DNA of 64,000 nucleotides from Desulfarculales bacterium UBA702 (GCA_002298165.1 DBMI01000115.1:131823-195822), one strand, 5' to 3'. Positions 46,200 to 54,780 are shown, counted from the stretch's first letter. The notes: generated by a model not told the origin, from the letters alone. Translations and numbers: made by a program.

Positions 46200-46227
46200 T
46201 TGTTTTTTCGAATGTTTTTGCTATACT
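46200..46227 (+). promoter_or_regulatory. Candidate promoter for phosphoesterase-HIT-lapA operon
   Basis: TTGTTT (46200-46205) and TATACT (46222-46227) are 16 bp apart, with the first gene starting 33 bp after the -10. The -10 is good and the -35 partial. Confidence 0.45.
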
Positions 46228-46260
46228 GGGCCTCCCCTATTTGTAACAAAGGCGCGGCGA

Positions 46261-46737
46261 ATGAGAATCATTGTAATGTCCGACACTCATCTCACAACGG
46301 TCAGGGATGAATTTACGGCAATTTGCACAAGATTTTGCGATGATGCCGATATGGTAATTCACCTCGGTGATTGGGATGGAGTCGAGCTTCTTAATTTTAT
46401 GGAAAACTATCCGCTCGAGGCGGTGGCCGGCAACATGGATGACTATTCCATCCGCAACCGGCTTCCGGCAAGCAGGACGGTTAAAGTAGGCAATTTCCGC
46501 CTCGGCCTGACTCACGGGTGGGGATCACCTGGCGGAATCAGGCAAAGAATCGGACAGGAGATGCCCGAAGTCGATGCCATTCTATTCGGGCATACTCATC
46601 AACCGGTAAATGTCAGGGAAAATGGACTCCTCTGGTTCAACCCTGGATCAGTGTTCATGGGACGCGGCTCTTCCCGGAACACCATCGGAATTCTCCACAT
46701 CGATAAGCAAATCGAAGCGGAGATCGTCCACATCTAG
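46261..46737 (+). CDS. YfcE/MJ0936-type metallophosphodiesterase
   Basis: A 158-residue calcineurin-like phosphodiesterase. The start is taken at the ATG 46261; the frame is open back to 46186, but that region holds the promoter. Motifs are IVMSDTHLTTVRDEF, MVIHLGDWDG, AVAGNMDDYSIRNRLP (GNMD where GNCD is usual), LTHGWGS and ILFGHTHQPVNV, ending in FNPGSVFMGRGSSRNTIGIL. The size and GH-GHTH pattern match the YfcE group, active on phosphodiesters in vitro; the cellular substrate is unknown. First gene of a three-gene operon with a HIT protein and LapA. Confidence 0.88.
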   Translation: MRIIVMSDTHLTTVRDEFTAICTRFCDDADMVIHLGDWDGVELLNFMENYPLEAVAGNMDDYSIRNRLPASRTVKVGNFRLGLTHGWGSPGGIRQRIGQEMPEVDAILFGHTHQPVNVRENGLLWFNPGSVFMGRGSSRNTIGILHIDKQIEAEIVHI

Positions 46738-46748
46738 GAGCAGTTTGA

Positions 46749-47249
46749 TTGAAAAATCTCTGGTCTCCCTGGAGAATCGAATATATCCTGGGCAAACGCG
46801 ATTCCAGCTGCATATTCTGCCCGGACACCCAGGGCCTCTCGGATGAGGACAGGCTAATACTGCGCCGCGACAACCTGGCTATGGTCATGATGAACAAATA
46901 CCCTTACAACAACGGGCACCTTCTCGTAGCTCCCCTGCGTCATGTTTCCCGCTTACATCAACTAAGTGAGGAGGAGTCGCGGGAAATTATGAACTGGGTT
47001 ACGAAATCCACTGTTATTTTGCAGAACACAATGCGCCCTGATGGATTCAATGTGGGTCTGAATCTGGGAAGAGAAGCCGGGGCCGGTTTCGAGGAACACC
47101 TGCATTTCCATGTCGTACCGCGCTGGCGAGGCGATACGAACTTTATGGCTGTCCTCGAAGACATCCGCAGTATCCCGGAGCATATTAAGCAGACCTATTT
47201 CAGATTATTACCCAATTTCAGGAAGGAGAGTTCCAATGAAGTGGTTTAA
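46749..47249 (+). CDS. HIT-family nucleotide hydrolase/phosphorylase
   Basis: A 166-residue histidine-triad protein. It starts at a TTG (46749) with AGGAG upstream. The N-terminal LWSPWRIEYI and the Cys pair in CIFCPDTQ are typical of the Ap4A-phosphorylase-like HIT branch. The triad is HLHFHVVPRWRGDTNFM (H-x-H-x-H with hydrophobic residues), and KYPYNNGHLLVAPLRHV is the substrate-binding strand. It probably cleaves dinucleoside polyphosphates or AMP conjugates. It sits 11 bp after the phosphoesterase, whose relatives also act on nucleotides, and overlaps lapA. Confidence 0.88.
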   Translation: MKNLWSPWRIEYILGKRDSSCIFCPDTQGLSDEDRLILRRDNLAMVMMNKYPYNNGHLLVAPLRHVSRLHQLSEEESREIMNWVTKSTVILQNTMRPDGFNVGLNLGREAGAGFEEHLHFHVVPRWRGDTNFMAVLEDIRSIPEHIKQTYFRLLPNFRKESSNEVV

Positions 47250-47532
47250 GTTGATCTTCGCACTCATCATTATCGCTCTGATCGGTCTCTTCATAGGGCA
47301 AAACACATCAACATGGACAAAACTGATGGAATTTAGAATCGAAATTCCTCTTATGATCAAATCTCAGGTTAAACTTGAGTTCTACCTTCTTTTGCTGGTG
47401 TCCGCCGCAATGGGCTTTTTTGTGGGACTGGTAATGATGCTGAAACCATATTTCAAGGTACGCCGCAATCTCGCTCGCGAGCGCAAAGAGAATAAAGAGC
47501 CGGCACCTGTTGTAAGACAGGCTCAGGCTTGA
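47236..47532 (+). CDS. lapA: LapA-family inner-membrane protein (DUF1049)
   Basis: A 98-residue membrane protein with two helices, FKLIFALIIIALIGLFIGQ and FYLLLLVSAAMGFFVGLVMM, and a basic C-terminal tail. This is the LapA (lipopolysaccharide assembly protein A) domain layout. E. coli LapA acts with LapB to control LpxC degradation; that partner is not in this window. The ATG at 47236 has GGAAGGAGAG upstream and overlaps the end of the HIT gene by 14 bp. Terminator after 70 bp. Confidence 0.8.
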   Translation: MKWFKLIFALIIIALIGLFIGQNTSTWTKLMEFRIEIPLMIKSQVKLEFYLLLLVSAAMGFFVGLVMMLKPYFKVRRNLARERKENKEPAPVVRQAQA

Positions 47533-47603
47533 TATAGAGAATACCGTAAATAGAGGCGCAACCCTGAATTTTGGCGCGCATTCGTTTTTTATCGATCAAA
47601 GCT

Positions 47604-47639
47604 AAACCCGACAGCGGATAGCCTGCTGCCGGGTTTTTT
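47604..47639 (+). terminator. Rho-independent terminator after lapA
   Basis: AACCCG-A-CAGC pairs with GCTG-C-CGGGTT across a short loop, with one mismatch, followed by TTTTTTA. Confidence 0.82.
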
Positions 47640-48420
47640 ATGCTTTTCATATAAAGATGAAATAGCCGCGGATTTTCACCCGTATTGACCAGGAATCTTC
47701 TTTACAACCATTACCTCGCAACAATCTTGAATGACCAAGTACTGCTCAGACTTGCTTCATTTAGCAATTTCTATCCACCTCACTCGGCACCAACATCAGC
47801 GCAAGCGCACCTTGTATCGTGTGCTCGCAGCCTGTCGCGAATATTCTGATCTCAATATCTGATCAATGGGCAAAGAAAATACTGATATAAAAACAGGATT
47901 CCACATGGACAACTACTTCTTCAGGTTACCAATTGTGCGTTTTTAACTACTTCAGCAGGCAGAAGACCTGTCATGAGCACTGAATTTGGGTGCAACCGCC
48001 ATTTTCCGAATGCCAAAATAGAATAACCTACTGATTTACCAGTCCCTAGTCTTGGTAGAAATCCCTGCTCAACTCTTTGATCAGGACACTTGCAAATTTT
48101 TTTGCTGTACCGCACGTGACAGCTCTGCAACATGCACTAGGGAATATTCCTTATATCGGCTATTCTACCATCCAGCCCATGCGGCTGTTATTTCTAGCTA
48201 TTATCTCTCTCTGCCAACTTTGGAATTGCCAGATTTTGCAATATTCAGAATTATTCGTACACCCTTTTTTTTGTTCAATGTTTTAGTTTTGAAAGCCGAT
48301 CAGTGTTTCAAATGGATAGTCAGGCAGAACAAATTGGACCGGCAGTACAAAGTAACATGGATGATGTTTAATTGAATTCACGTACGTTAAGAAGCCTCAA
48401 CCCTTTGAAGGGAACCATTG
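47640..48420. other. Long AT-rich intergenic region upstream of the hydrogenase
   Basis: About 780 bp without a credible gene. It is clearly more AT-rich than its neighbours, and short open frames on both strands (for example 48052-48375 plus, 47921-48133 minus) lack ribosome-binding sites and familiar motifs. It must contain the hydrogenase promoter. I looked for a sigma-54 -24/-12 element and did not find a convincing one. It could be the worn remains of an insertion. Confidence 0.5.
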
Positions 48421-49929
48421 ATGAGCAAGATCACCATAGACCCAATCACAAGAATTGAAGGACATCTCGGCGTGAATTTGGACATCGAAGCGAATCGGGT
48501 GGTTAACGCCTACTGTGCCGGTGAGATGTTTCGGGGCTTCGAAGTGATTCTGAAGGGCAGAGACCCGCTGGATGCCCAGCAGATAACGCAGCGCATCTGC
48601 GGAGTCTGTCCGGTCTCCCACGGCATGGCATCCGTTCTGGCCCAGGATGCCGCCTTTTCCATCTCTCCTCCCGAAAATGGCAGGATCGGCAGAAATCTCA
48701 TTCAAGCCGCAAATTACATTCAATCTCATATACTTCACTTCTATCATCTTGCGGCACTCGATTTTGTCGATATCACTGCTGTTGCAAATTACCAGGGCAC
48801 CGATCCTCAGCTCCTTGGGGTCAAGGCATGGATAAAATCACAGATAGCATCGGGCGTACCTCATCCAGCTGCCCCATTCCTGCCCCGCTACACCGGAAAT
48901 TATATTGAAAACTCAGAACTTAATTGCCTTGCAGTCAAACACTACCTTGAAGCACTTGAGATGCGGACGCTGGCACATAAAATGGCTACAATATTTGCCG
49001 GTAAAATGCCGCATGTTGCCTCCATAATGCCCGGCGGCATCACGGAGCGGATCACCGCCGACAAGATTGCCGCTTACAGTTCAATGCTCAGAAAGCTCCA
49101 GGTATTCATAAACGAGGCCTACGTTCCGGATGTTCTTGAAGTCGCAAAAGCCTTCCCCGAATATTTCAACCAGGGAAAAGGCTGCGGAAACTTTTTATCC
49201 TACGGTGTTTTTCCGGAATCTTCGAAGGGCAAAAAGTTGTTTCCAGCCGGTGTGATTATTGGCGGAAAACCCTCGGAATTCGAAGAAGGAAAGATCACCG
49301 AGGAGATAGCGTACTCTTTTTACTCCTCCGCCTCCGGTCTGAGGCCCGCCGGCGGAGAGACCGTCCCGGATGCCTCCAAGAGTAAAGCCTACTCCTGGAT
49401 CAAGGCACCACGATACGGTGGACAAGTGGTCGAGGTCGGTCCACTCGCCCGCGTTCTCGTTGCCTACGGAAAGGGCGAAGATACCAAGCTCAAAGGATTG
49501 GTCGAAAAAGTCCTCTCCGCCCTCGACAAAAAACCGAACGACCTCGTTTCCGTTCTTGGGCGCCACGGCGCAAGGGCTATTGAATGCAAACTGCTGGCTG
49601 ATCGTATTTCGGATTGGCTCGATCAGTTAAAGCCAGGCGAGCCTTCATACAGTGAATTTAATGTACCGAGTTCGGGAAGCGGAGCGGGTCTGACCGAGGC
49701 ACCCCGTGGAGCGCTCGGGCACTGGATAACCCTCAAGGACGGCAAGATAGGCAGCTACCAGTGCGTTGTTCCGACCACGTGGAACTGCTCCCCCCGAGAC
49801 GACAAGGGAAATCCCGGTCCGGTGGAGCAGGCGCTTGCCGGTACCTCTATTGCCGATGAGAAAAACCCGATAGAAGCCGCCAGGATCGTTCGCTCTTTCG
49901 ATCCATGCATTGCCTGTGCTGTTCACTGA
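48421..49929 (+). CDS. [NiFe] hydrogenase large subunit, group 1, no C-terminal extension
   Basis: A 502-residue catalytic subunit that binds the NiFe(CN)2CO centre and oxidises or evolves H2. The start is ATG 48421 (an in-frame TTG precedes it) with GAAGGGA upstream. Motif L1 is QRICGVCPVSHGMAS (Cys60, Cys63) and motif L2 is DPCIACAVH at the very end (Cys496, Cys499). Segments ANYIQSHILHFYHLAALDFV, MPHVASIMPGG and EAPRGALGHWI resemble periplasmic group 1 enzymes, including the [NiFeSe] type, but here the ligand is Cys, not Sec. The protein stops at the final His, the residue after which an endopeptidase normally cuts. The gene precedes the small-subunit gene, the reverse of the common order. 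No maturation gene is in the window. Confidence 0.93.
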   Translation: MSKITIDPITRIEGHLGVNLDIEANRVVNAYCAGEMFRGFEVILKGRDPLDAQQITQRICGVCPVSHGMASVLAQDAAFSISPPENGRIGRNLIQAANYIQSHILHFYHLAALDFVDITAVANYQGTDPQLLGVKAWIKSQIASGVPHPAAPFLPRYTGNYIENSELNCLAVKHYLEALEMRTLAHKMATIFAGKMPHVASIMPGGITERITADKIAAYSSMLRKLQVFINEAYVPDVLEVAKAFPEYFNQGKGCGNFLSYGVFPESSKGKKLFPAGVIIGGKPSEFEEGKITEEIAYSFYSSASGLRPAGGETVPDASKSKAYSWIKAPRYGGQVVEVGPLARVLVAYGKGEDTKLKGLVEKVLSALDKKPNDLVSVLGRHGARAIECKLLADRISDWLDQLKPGEPSYSEFNVPSSGSGAGLTEAPRGALGHWITLKDGKIGSYQCVVPTTWNCSPRDDKGNPGPVEQALAGTSIADEKNPIEAARIVRSFDPCIACAVH

Positions 49930-49985
49930 TCTCGATTGTTCAGCGGACGGCCAACACTTAGCTGGTTTCGCGCAGGAGAATTTAA

Positions 49986-50915
49986 ATGTCGGAGATTTCA
50001 CGCAGAAGCTTCTTGAAAATTAGTGCGCGGCTTGCCGCGATGATGGGCCTATCCTCCTCGGCGCTTCCACAAATAGCAGACGCACTGGAGCAAATTGCCG
50101 CTAAAATGGCGCCGGTAATCTGGATCCAGGCTCAAAGCTGTTCGGGCTGTTCGATTTCCTTACTCAATTCCGATCACCCTGGACCTGCCGAGATCATCAC
50201 CCAGTATATCTCTCTTCTATTCCATTCCAATATATCAACCACAACCGGCCACCAGTGCATGGAAGTCATTTCCAAAACTGTTGGGCAGGGAGACTTCTTA
50301 CTGGCGGTTGAGGGAAGTGTGCCGCGCGGAATGCCAAACGCTTGCAAAATGGGAGAGAAGACGATTAGCGAGCAGATTATCGCGGCCTCGAAAAAAGCCA
50401 AGGCAGTCATCGCGGTCGGGACCTGTGCATCGTTCGGGGGCATTCCAGCGGCGGAAAACAACCCGACAGGAGCTATCAGCATTCCGGCCCTGTTCAAAAA
50501 CGAGAGCATATCGACCCCGCTTATTTCGCTTCCGGGGTGCCCGATTCATCCAGACTGGCTGATTGGCACGCTCATTCACGTTATCAAATTCGGGATCCCG
50601 CCAGTCGACGATAAAGGGCGACCTAAGATGTTTTACAAAAAACTGATTCATGACCAATGCCCTCGATTCACCGACTATGAGCGTGAAAAATTTGCCAAGA
50701 GCTTCCTGGAAGAAGGATGTCTGTTCAAGCTCGGATGCATCGGGGCACTGACTTACGCGGATTGTACGATCCGCCAATGGAACTCGGGCACAAACTCGTG
50801 CATCAGGGCCGGAGCGCCTTGCATCGGCTGTGCCTCCGAGCATTTCGCTTCAAAAGCTGATTTTGCACTCTATCCGAGGAATATCATCAATTCAACCCAG
50901 CAGAAGAAAGGATAG
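49986..50915 (+). CDS. [NiFe] hydrogenase small subunit, Tat-exported
   Basis: A 309-residue electron-transfer subunit. The N-terminus has the twin-arginine motif SRRSFLKIS, followed by a hydrophobic stretch, so the pair is exported folded to the periplasm. The proximal cluster Cys residues are in WIQAQSCSGCSISLLN and VAVGTCASFGG, with CPIHPDW. The medial-cluster region has Cys272 in TNSCIRAGAPCIGC, where three-iron enzymes have Pro, so three [4Fe-4S] clusters are likely, as in [NiFeSe] hydrogenases. There is no C-terminal membrane helix, so electrons probably pass to a soluble periplasmic cytochrome. ATG at 49986 with AGGAGA upstream; the chemoreceptor gene starts 6 bp after its stop. Confidence 0.93.
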   Translation: MSEISRRSFLKISARLAAMMGLSSSALPQIADALEQIAAKMAPVIWIQAQSCSGCSISLLNSDHPGPAEIITQYISLLFHSNISTTTGHQCMEVISKTVGQGDFLLAVEGSVPRGMPNACKMGEKTISEQIIAASKKAKAVIAVGTCASFGGIPAAENNPTGAISIPALFKNESISTPLISLPGCPIHPDWLIGTLIHVIKFGIPPVDDKGRPKMFYKKLIHDQCPRFTDYEREKFAKSFLEEGCLFKLGCIGALTYADCTIRQWNSGTNSCIRAGAPCIGCASEHFASKADFALYPRNIINSTQQKKG

Positions 50916-50920
50916 CTGAA

Positions 50921-52579
50921 ATGTCTCTGCACGCCAGACTGAGCTTGTATCTCCTTGCAGCTCTCGTCATCATTGTGGCTGCCATCCAGGGCCTTCAGCT
51001 CTTCACCGCCAATAAATCGATCCTGCAATATTCGGAATCCAACAGCCAACTGCTAACTTCGGTTGAGGAAAAGCAGGCGATGAACCTCCACAGGGCCGTC
51101 CAGCAAGCAGTCAAAGGCTCGATTGTGCGTGGAGAAATGGAAAAGTTTACCAGGCTCGTCCAATCGCAAAAAGAAGTCGAGGGAATAAGCGAGTTTTCGC
51201 TCTATGACCGAAAAGGAAAAGTCACCCACTCCTCTGACCCAACTGCCGTTGGCAAGACTCTTCCGGAAGAGATCAGACGTCGCATCGGTACGAGCGCGGA
51301 ACTCTTCACGAACCGTACGGATGAGGCAATTGAGTACTACCAGCCCCAGATAGCTTCCGCGGACTGTATCAGGTGCCATCTTGACTGGAAAGAAGGGGAA
51401 TCCGGCGGCGTGACCTACTTCAGGTTTTCGACCGCCGATTTATCTCAACTCCAGAAACAGGGAGATGAAGCCATTTCAGTAATAAACAACAGGACCCTTA
51501 TCAACTGTCTGCTGGCGATTCCCGCGGTAGTCATAATTTTTGGCATTATTTCCTGGTTGATCACTGGAAAGATTTTCAAATTGATAAAGAAGACGATCAC
51601 CAGCGTTCAGGAAGCTAATGACGGCTTCAGGGAAACCTCGCAAACGGTTTCGGATGTCAGCACCCAGCTTGCCAGCGGCGCCTCCGAGCAAACGGAGGCA
51701 ATCCAGAAGACCTCAGCCTCGATCGAGCAGATGTCGGTTATAACTCGCCAGAACGCTGAAAGCGCAGGACACGCAGAGTCTATAGTAAGGGATTCCGGCC
51801 ATGACATCAAAGATGCAAATGTTGCAATGTCGGATCTTACTGAATCGATGAAAGAGGTCCATGCTGCAAGCCAGGAGACCCAAAAGATCATAAAAACGAT
51901 AGATGAAATAGCTTTCCAGACCAATCTTCTGGCATTGAACGCAGCCGTGGAAGCAGCCCGTGCGGGTGATGTGGGTGCCGGTTTCGCAGTCGTCGCCGAC
52001 GAGGTGAGAAACCTTGCGATGCGTGCGGCCGAAGCCGCTAAACAGACAGCAAGCATGATTGAGGGCACGGTATCCAAGGTTAAGGCCGGGTCTGCTTACG
52101 TGGACAAAGCCAGTGATGCTTTCGAAAAAGTGACCGGAGGTGCTCAGCGCCTTAGCGTCCTGGTCGAGGAGATCTCCGAGCGTTCGCGACAGCAGGCAAT
52201 CGGAATTGAACAGATTAATACCGCTATATGCGAAATGACTAAAGTAACCGACGAGAACAGTGCATACGCAAAAGAGACTGCATCGGCTTCCGAGGAGATG
52301 AATTGCCAACTCGAACAGATGCAGGTCTTCGTCTCTGAAATGGTAAATCTTGTCAGCAGCGGATCGCAAGGGATGGCACAGCACGTTACCACTCGCCGCC
52401 AGATAGCTTTCGAACCTGTAGAAGGTGACGGCAATCTGCGCCGGCCTGCAATCAGTCGCGGCAAAGAGTCGGAGGAGGATTTAGATGAAGAGATGCCCGA
52501 ACCAAACCAAAATGAGCGGTGGTTCCACAAGATCCTGCCTTTACGGCGACTGCATGATTCACCACGGCGACGGGCATGA
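50921..52579 (+). CDS. Methyl-accepting chemotaxis protein with periplasmic c-haem-type sensor
   Basis: A 552-residue chemoreceptor. One membrane helix at residues 8-30 and a second around 186-210 (CLLAIPAVVIIFGIISWLI) enclose a periplasmic domain of about 155 residues. That domain contains SADCIRCHLDW, a CxxCH haem c attachment motif (Cys149, Cys152, His153), in a DUF3365-like context. The cytoplasmic signalling hairpin is FQTNLLALNAAVEAARAGD followed by VGAGFAVVADEVRNLA. There is no CheR-binding pentapeptide at the end. It is 6 bp behind the hydrogenase small subunit, so the two are surely co-transcribed. A redox, gas or H2-linked signal is likely; the ligand is unknown. Confidence 0.9.
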   Translation: MSLHARLSLYLLAALVIIVAAIQGLQLFTANKSILQYSESNSQLLTSVEEKQAMNLHRAVQQAVKGSIVRGEMEKFTRLVQSQKEVEGISEFSLYDRKGKVTHSSDPTAVGKTLPEEIRRRIGTSAELFTNRTDEAIEYYQPQIASADCIRCHLDWKEGESGGVTYFRFSTADLSQLQKQGDEAISVINNRTLINCLLAIPAVVIIFGIISWLITGKIFKLIKKTITSVQEANDGFRETSQTVSDVSTQLASGASEQTEAIQKTSASIEQMSVITRQNAESAGHAESIVRDSGHDIKDANVAMSDLTESMKEVHAASQETQKIIKTIDEIAFQTNLLALNAAVEAARAGDVGAGFAVVADEVRNLAMRAAEAAKQTASMIEGTVSKVKAGSAYVDKASDAFEKVTGGAQRLSVLVEEISERSRQQAIGIEQINTAICEMTKVTDENSAYAKETASASEEMNCQLEQMQVFVSEMVNLVSSGSQGMAQHVTTRRQIAFEPVEGDGNLRRPAISRGKESEEDLDEEMPEPNQNERWFHKILPLRRLHDSPRRRA

Positions 52580-52620
52580 GAATGGGAAGGATTCAACCGG
52601 TTAATAGGGCACAAAGCGAA

Positions 52621-52653
52621 GAGAGCAGGCACGATTTTACCTGCTCTCTTTCT
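52621..52653 (+). terminator. Rho-independent terminator after the hydrogenase-chemoreceptor operon
   Basis: GAGAGCAGG (52621-52629) pairs with CCTGCTCTC (52640-52648), followed by the short T-rich run TTTCTC. It marks the end of the hydrogenase-MCP transcript. Confidence 0.72.
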
Positions 52654-52963
52654 CGGGGAAGGCGTGAAATCTTGACCAACAATATATCCCGCCATGTTTT
52701 CGTGCTATCAGGCAAAACCAGTATTCCCCCTCCGATCATAGTGTATTTTTTCGCCGGGATTTGCCCTGTTGTATACCCTGAGTGATTGGCAAAAACCGCC
52801 TCACCGGCTATGAAATAGAAGATATCGTCTTTTTGAAAAAACAGCAGGGCCATCTTTTAACCATTCATTCACTCCGATTTTCCACTCACTGTTTGCATCT
52901 GTTTAGCCGAATGTTTTTAGTATCGGGTACAATGAAAAATGTTTTGATTAAATGGAGAGGAAA
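52654..52963. other. Intergenic region upstream of HDOD gene
   Basis: About 310 bp. An open frame on the minus strand (52593-52853) overlaps the terminator and has no ribosome-binding site. A possible -10 (TACAAT, 52927-52932) lies about 30 bp before the HDOD start, without a clear -35. Nothing else is seen. Confidence 0.45.
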
Positions 52964-53833
52964 ATGGGAGCAGAGCTTGTTCGTGAATCCGCTGGCACAG
53001 AGAAATCAACCGTCCTGAGCGCAACCGCGGAGAAAATTGTACAATCAACCGGAGATCTGCCCGCTATGCCGCATGTGGCGGCCATGGTCATCGACAAGCT
53101 TTCCAATTCAAACGCCACCCCCAGGGAGATCCATCAATTGATCGAGAAGGACCAGGGTTTGGCGGCACGTGTTCTAAAAGTTGCAAATTCTCCTTACTAT
53201 GGTGCTTGCAGGTCCATTGCGACCGTAAAAGACGCAATTCTTTTCATGGGCTTTGACTCGATCAGGTCGGTGGTGCTCACGGCTGTAATGAAGGGTGTTT
53301 TTGCAGAAACGGGACTTGCGGAAAAACTGCTTTGGGAGCATTCAATAGGCTGCGCGGTTGCTGCCCGCACCCTTGGACGAGCGGTGGGCTATCCCGGAAA
53401 TGAAGAAGCATTTCTGGCCGGGCTTATGCACGATGTTGGCAAAGCCGTCCTGTTCCTGCGCCGTTCGGCCGAAATGAGTGAAATAATGCAGGACGTCTAT
53501 AACGGAGACATGTCTTTTGCCGATGGGGAGAAGCAGGTATTCGGCTTTACCCACTCGGAAATCGGGCAACTGGTTGCCGATAAGTGGCGTTTTGCCATCA
53601 ACATCGAGGAAGCAATCGCCCATCACCACCATCCGGGCGAATCTCAAATAGCCCCGCAGCTTGCCCATATAGTCTGTCTGGCAAATGCTATGTGCCACAA
53701 GCTTGAAATTGGTCCAACCAGGAGTCCCTGCCTAGACCTGGCAAAGCTCGAAAGTGTTAAAGTACTCGGGATCGACCCGGAATCACTCAATGGAATGGCC
53801 GCGGAAGTTCAAGGCGGTCTGGAACCCAACTAA
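52964..53833 (+). CDS. HDOD-domain signalling protein
   Basis: A 289-residue protein made almost entirely of an HDOD domain (about residues 20-215). The ATG at 52964 with GGAGAGG just upstream is preferred to the ATG at 52952. Characteristic segments are LPAMPHVAAMVIDKLSN, LIEKDQGLAARVLKVANSPY, IATVKDAILFMGFDSIRSVV and FLAGLMHDVGKAVLFL, and then EEAIAHHHHPGESQIAPQLAH. The HD and HHHH residues are present, so metal binding remains possible, although most HDOD proteins are regulatory. Such proteins act in chemotaxis, c-di-GMP or stress signalling. Convergent with the cobalamin cluster. Confidence 0.86.
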   Translation: MGAELVRESAGTEKSTVLSATAEKIVQSTGDLPAMPHVAAMVIDKLSNSNATPREIHQLIEKDQGLAARVLKVANSPYYGACRSIATVKDAILFMGFDSIRSVVLTAVMKGVFAETGLAEKLLWEHSIGCAVAARTLGRAVGYPGNEEAFLAGLMHDVGKAVLFLRRSAEMSEIMQDVYNGDMSFADGEKQVFGFTHSEIGQLVADKWRFAINIEEAIAHHHHPGESQIAPQLAHIVCLANAMCHKLEIGPTRSPCLDLAKLESVKVLGIDPESLNGMAAEVQGGLEPN

Positions 53834-53904
53834 GTGCTGGTTCAAGTGCTGCCATCCCTCAATATCGCATGGCAGGTACAGCATGCCGCCGTGGCAACTC
53901 GCTG

Positions 53905-54780
53905 TTAATCGTCTTCCAGCCCATATTTTTCAAGATATCCCCTTGGCGTTATCATCCAGCCATCCCAGATGTAGGTTTGACTGTTGCCGACCAAAACAAG
54001 CGACTGCATGTCAACTTCTTCAACCGGCAACTGATCCAGGGTGGTTACGCATTTCCATTGGCCTTCCCGCATCGCTTTTTTCACAACTGCAACGGGAGTT
54101 TGCCCGGAACGATTTCTCAGAAGCACTTGGCGGGCTTTTTCCAGCAAATCGGGACGGCTTTTGCTCCGGGGATTATATATCGCCAGAACGAAATCGGCCG
54201 TGGCGGCAGCCGAGAGCCTCTTTTCTATCAATTCCCATGGCGTAAGATGATCACTGAGGCTAACTGCCGCAAAATCGTGCATTAGAGGTGCCCCTGCAAT
54301 GGATGCGGCCGCGTTAAAGGCTGGGATCCCTGGAATTATCTTTAGCAGGAAATCGCTCTCAGGGCTGGGGCGGACAGCTTCGGAAACCGAAAGCCCGCGT
54401 TCCCTGCATATATCCAGTACTAGTCCTGCCATCCCGTATATTCCTGCATCCCCGCTCGATACAACCGCAACGCATTTACCCGATAATGCATGATCGATGG
54501 CGGCACGGCACCGCTCTATCTCTTTTCGCATTCCGCTGGACAGGACGGTTTTACCCTCCAGCAGGTCCTCGACAAGGTCCAGATATGTCTTGTAGCCCAG
54601 CACGACCTGAGCTTCCTTGAGGGCCACCGCAGCCTCTTCGGCCATATACGACCGAAAACCAGGTCCAAGACTAACTATGTAGAGCTTACCCGGGCTATTG
54701 CCGCCGTGCAGTTTATCGATTTGCGCTTTGGCGCCAGAAGGACCAGGGTCCCGGCGCTCCAAAGGGCGCTTGCTTCGCAT
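53905..54780 (-). CDS. cbiH: Cobalt-precorrin-3 / precorrin-3B C17-methyltransferase
   Basis: A 291-residue SAM-dependent methyltransferase of the CobJ/CbiH type, which methylates C17 with ring contraction in corrin synthesis. The core GKLYIVSLGPGFRSYM and ALKEAQVVLGYKTYLDLV is followed by VAVVSSGDAGIYGMAG, the SAM-site motif, and by PGIPAFNAAASIAGAPLMHDFAAVSLSDHLTPW-type sequence (ring-contraction branch), then NPRSKSRP. An unusual N-terminal extension of about 30 residues comes from the ATG at 54780. That start is supported by AGGAG but lies inside cbiG, giving a 106-bp overlap. A later start is possible. Third gene of cbiF-cbiG-cbiH. Confidence 0.9.
   Translation of the reverse strand: MRSKRPLERRDPGPSGAKAQIDKLHGGNSPGKLYIVSLGPGFRSYMAEEAAVALKEAQVVLGYKTYLDLVEDLLEGKTVLSSGMRKEIERCRAAIDHALSGKCVAVVSSGDAGIYGMAGLVLDICRERGLSVSEAVRPSPESDFLLKIIPGIPAFNAAASIAGAPLMHDFAAVSLSDHLTPWELIEKRLSAAATADFVLAIYNPRSKSRPDLLEKARQVLLRNRSGQTPVAVVKKAMREGQWKCVTTLDQLPVEEVDMQSLVLVGNSQTYIWDGWMITPRGYLEKYGLEDD

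Noticed and set aside
47921..48375. Short open frames on both strands upstream of the hydrogenase
   Set aside because: No ribosome-binding sites, no similarity recognised, overlapping each other in AT-rich DNA.
49927..50010. TGA at the end of the hydrogenase large subunit as a selenocysteine codon with readthrough
   Set aside because: The preceding DPCIACAVH is the natural mature C-terminus. The readthrough sequence shows no conserved tail, and the next gene's ribosome-binding site lies there.
52593..52853. 86-codon minus-strand frame downstream of the chemoreceptor
   Set aside because: It overlaps the terminator hairpin and lacks a ribosome-binding site. Composition is plausible, but there is no support.
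53834..53904. Terminator between the HDOD gene and cbiH
   Set aside because: No stem followed by a T-run was seen in this convergent gap.
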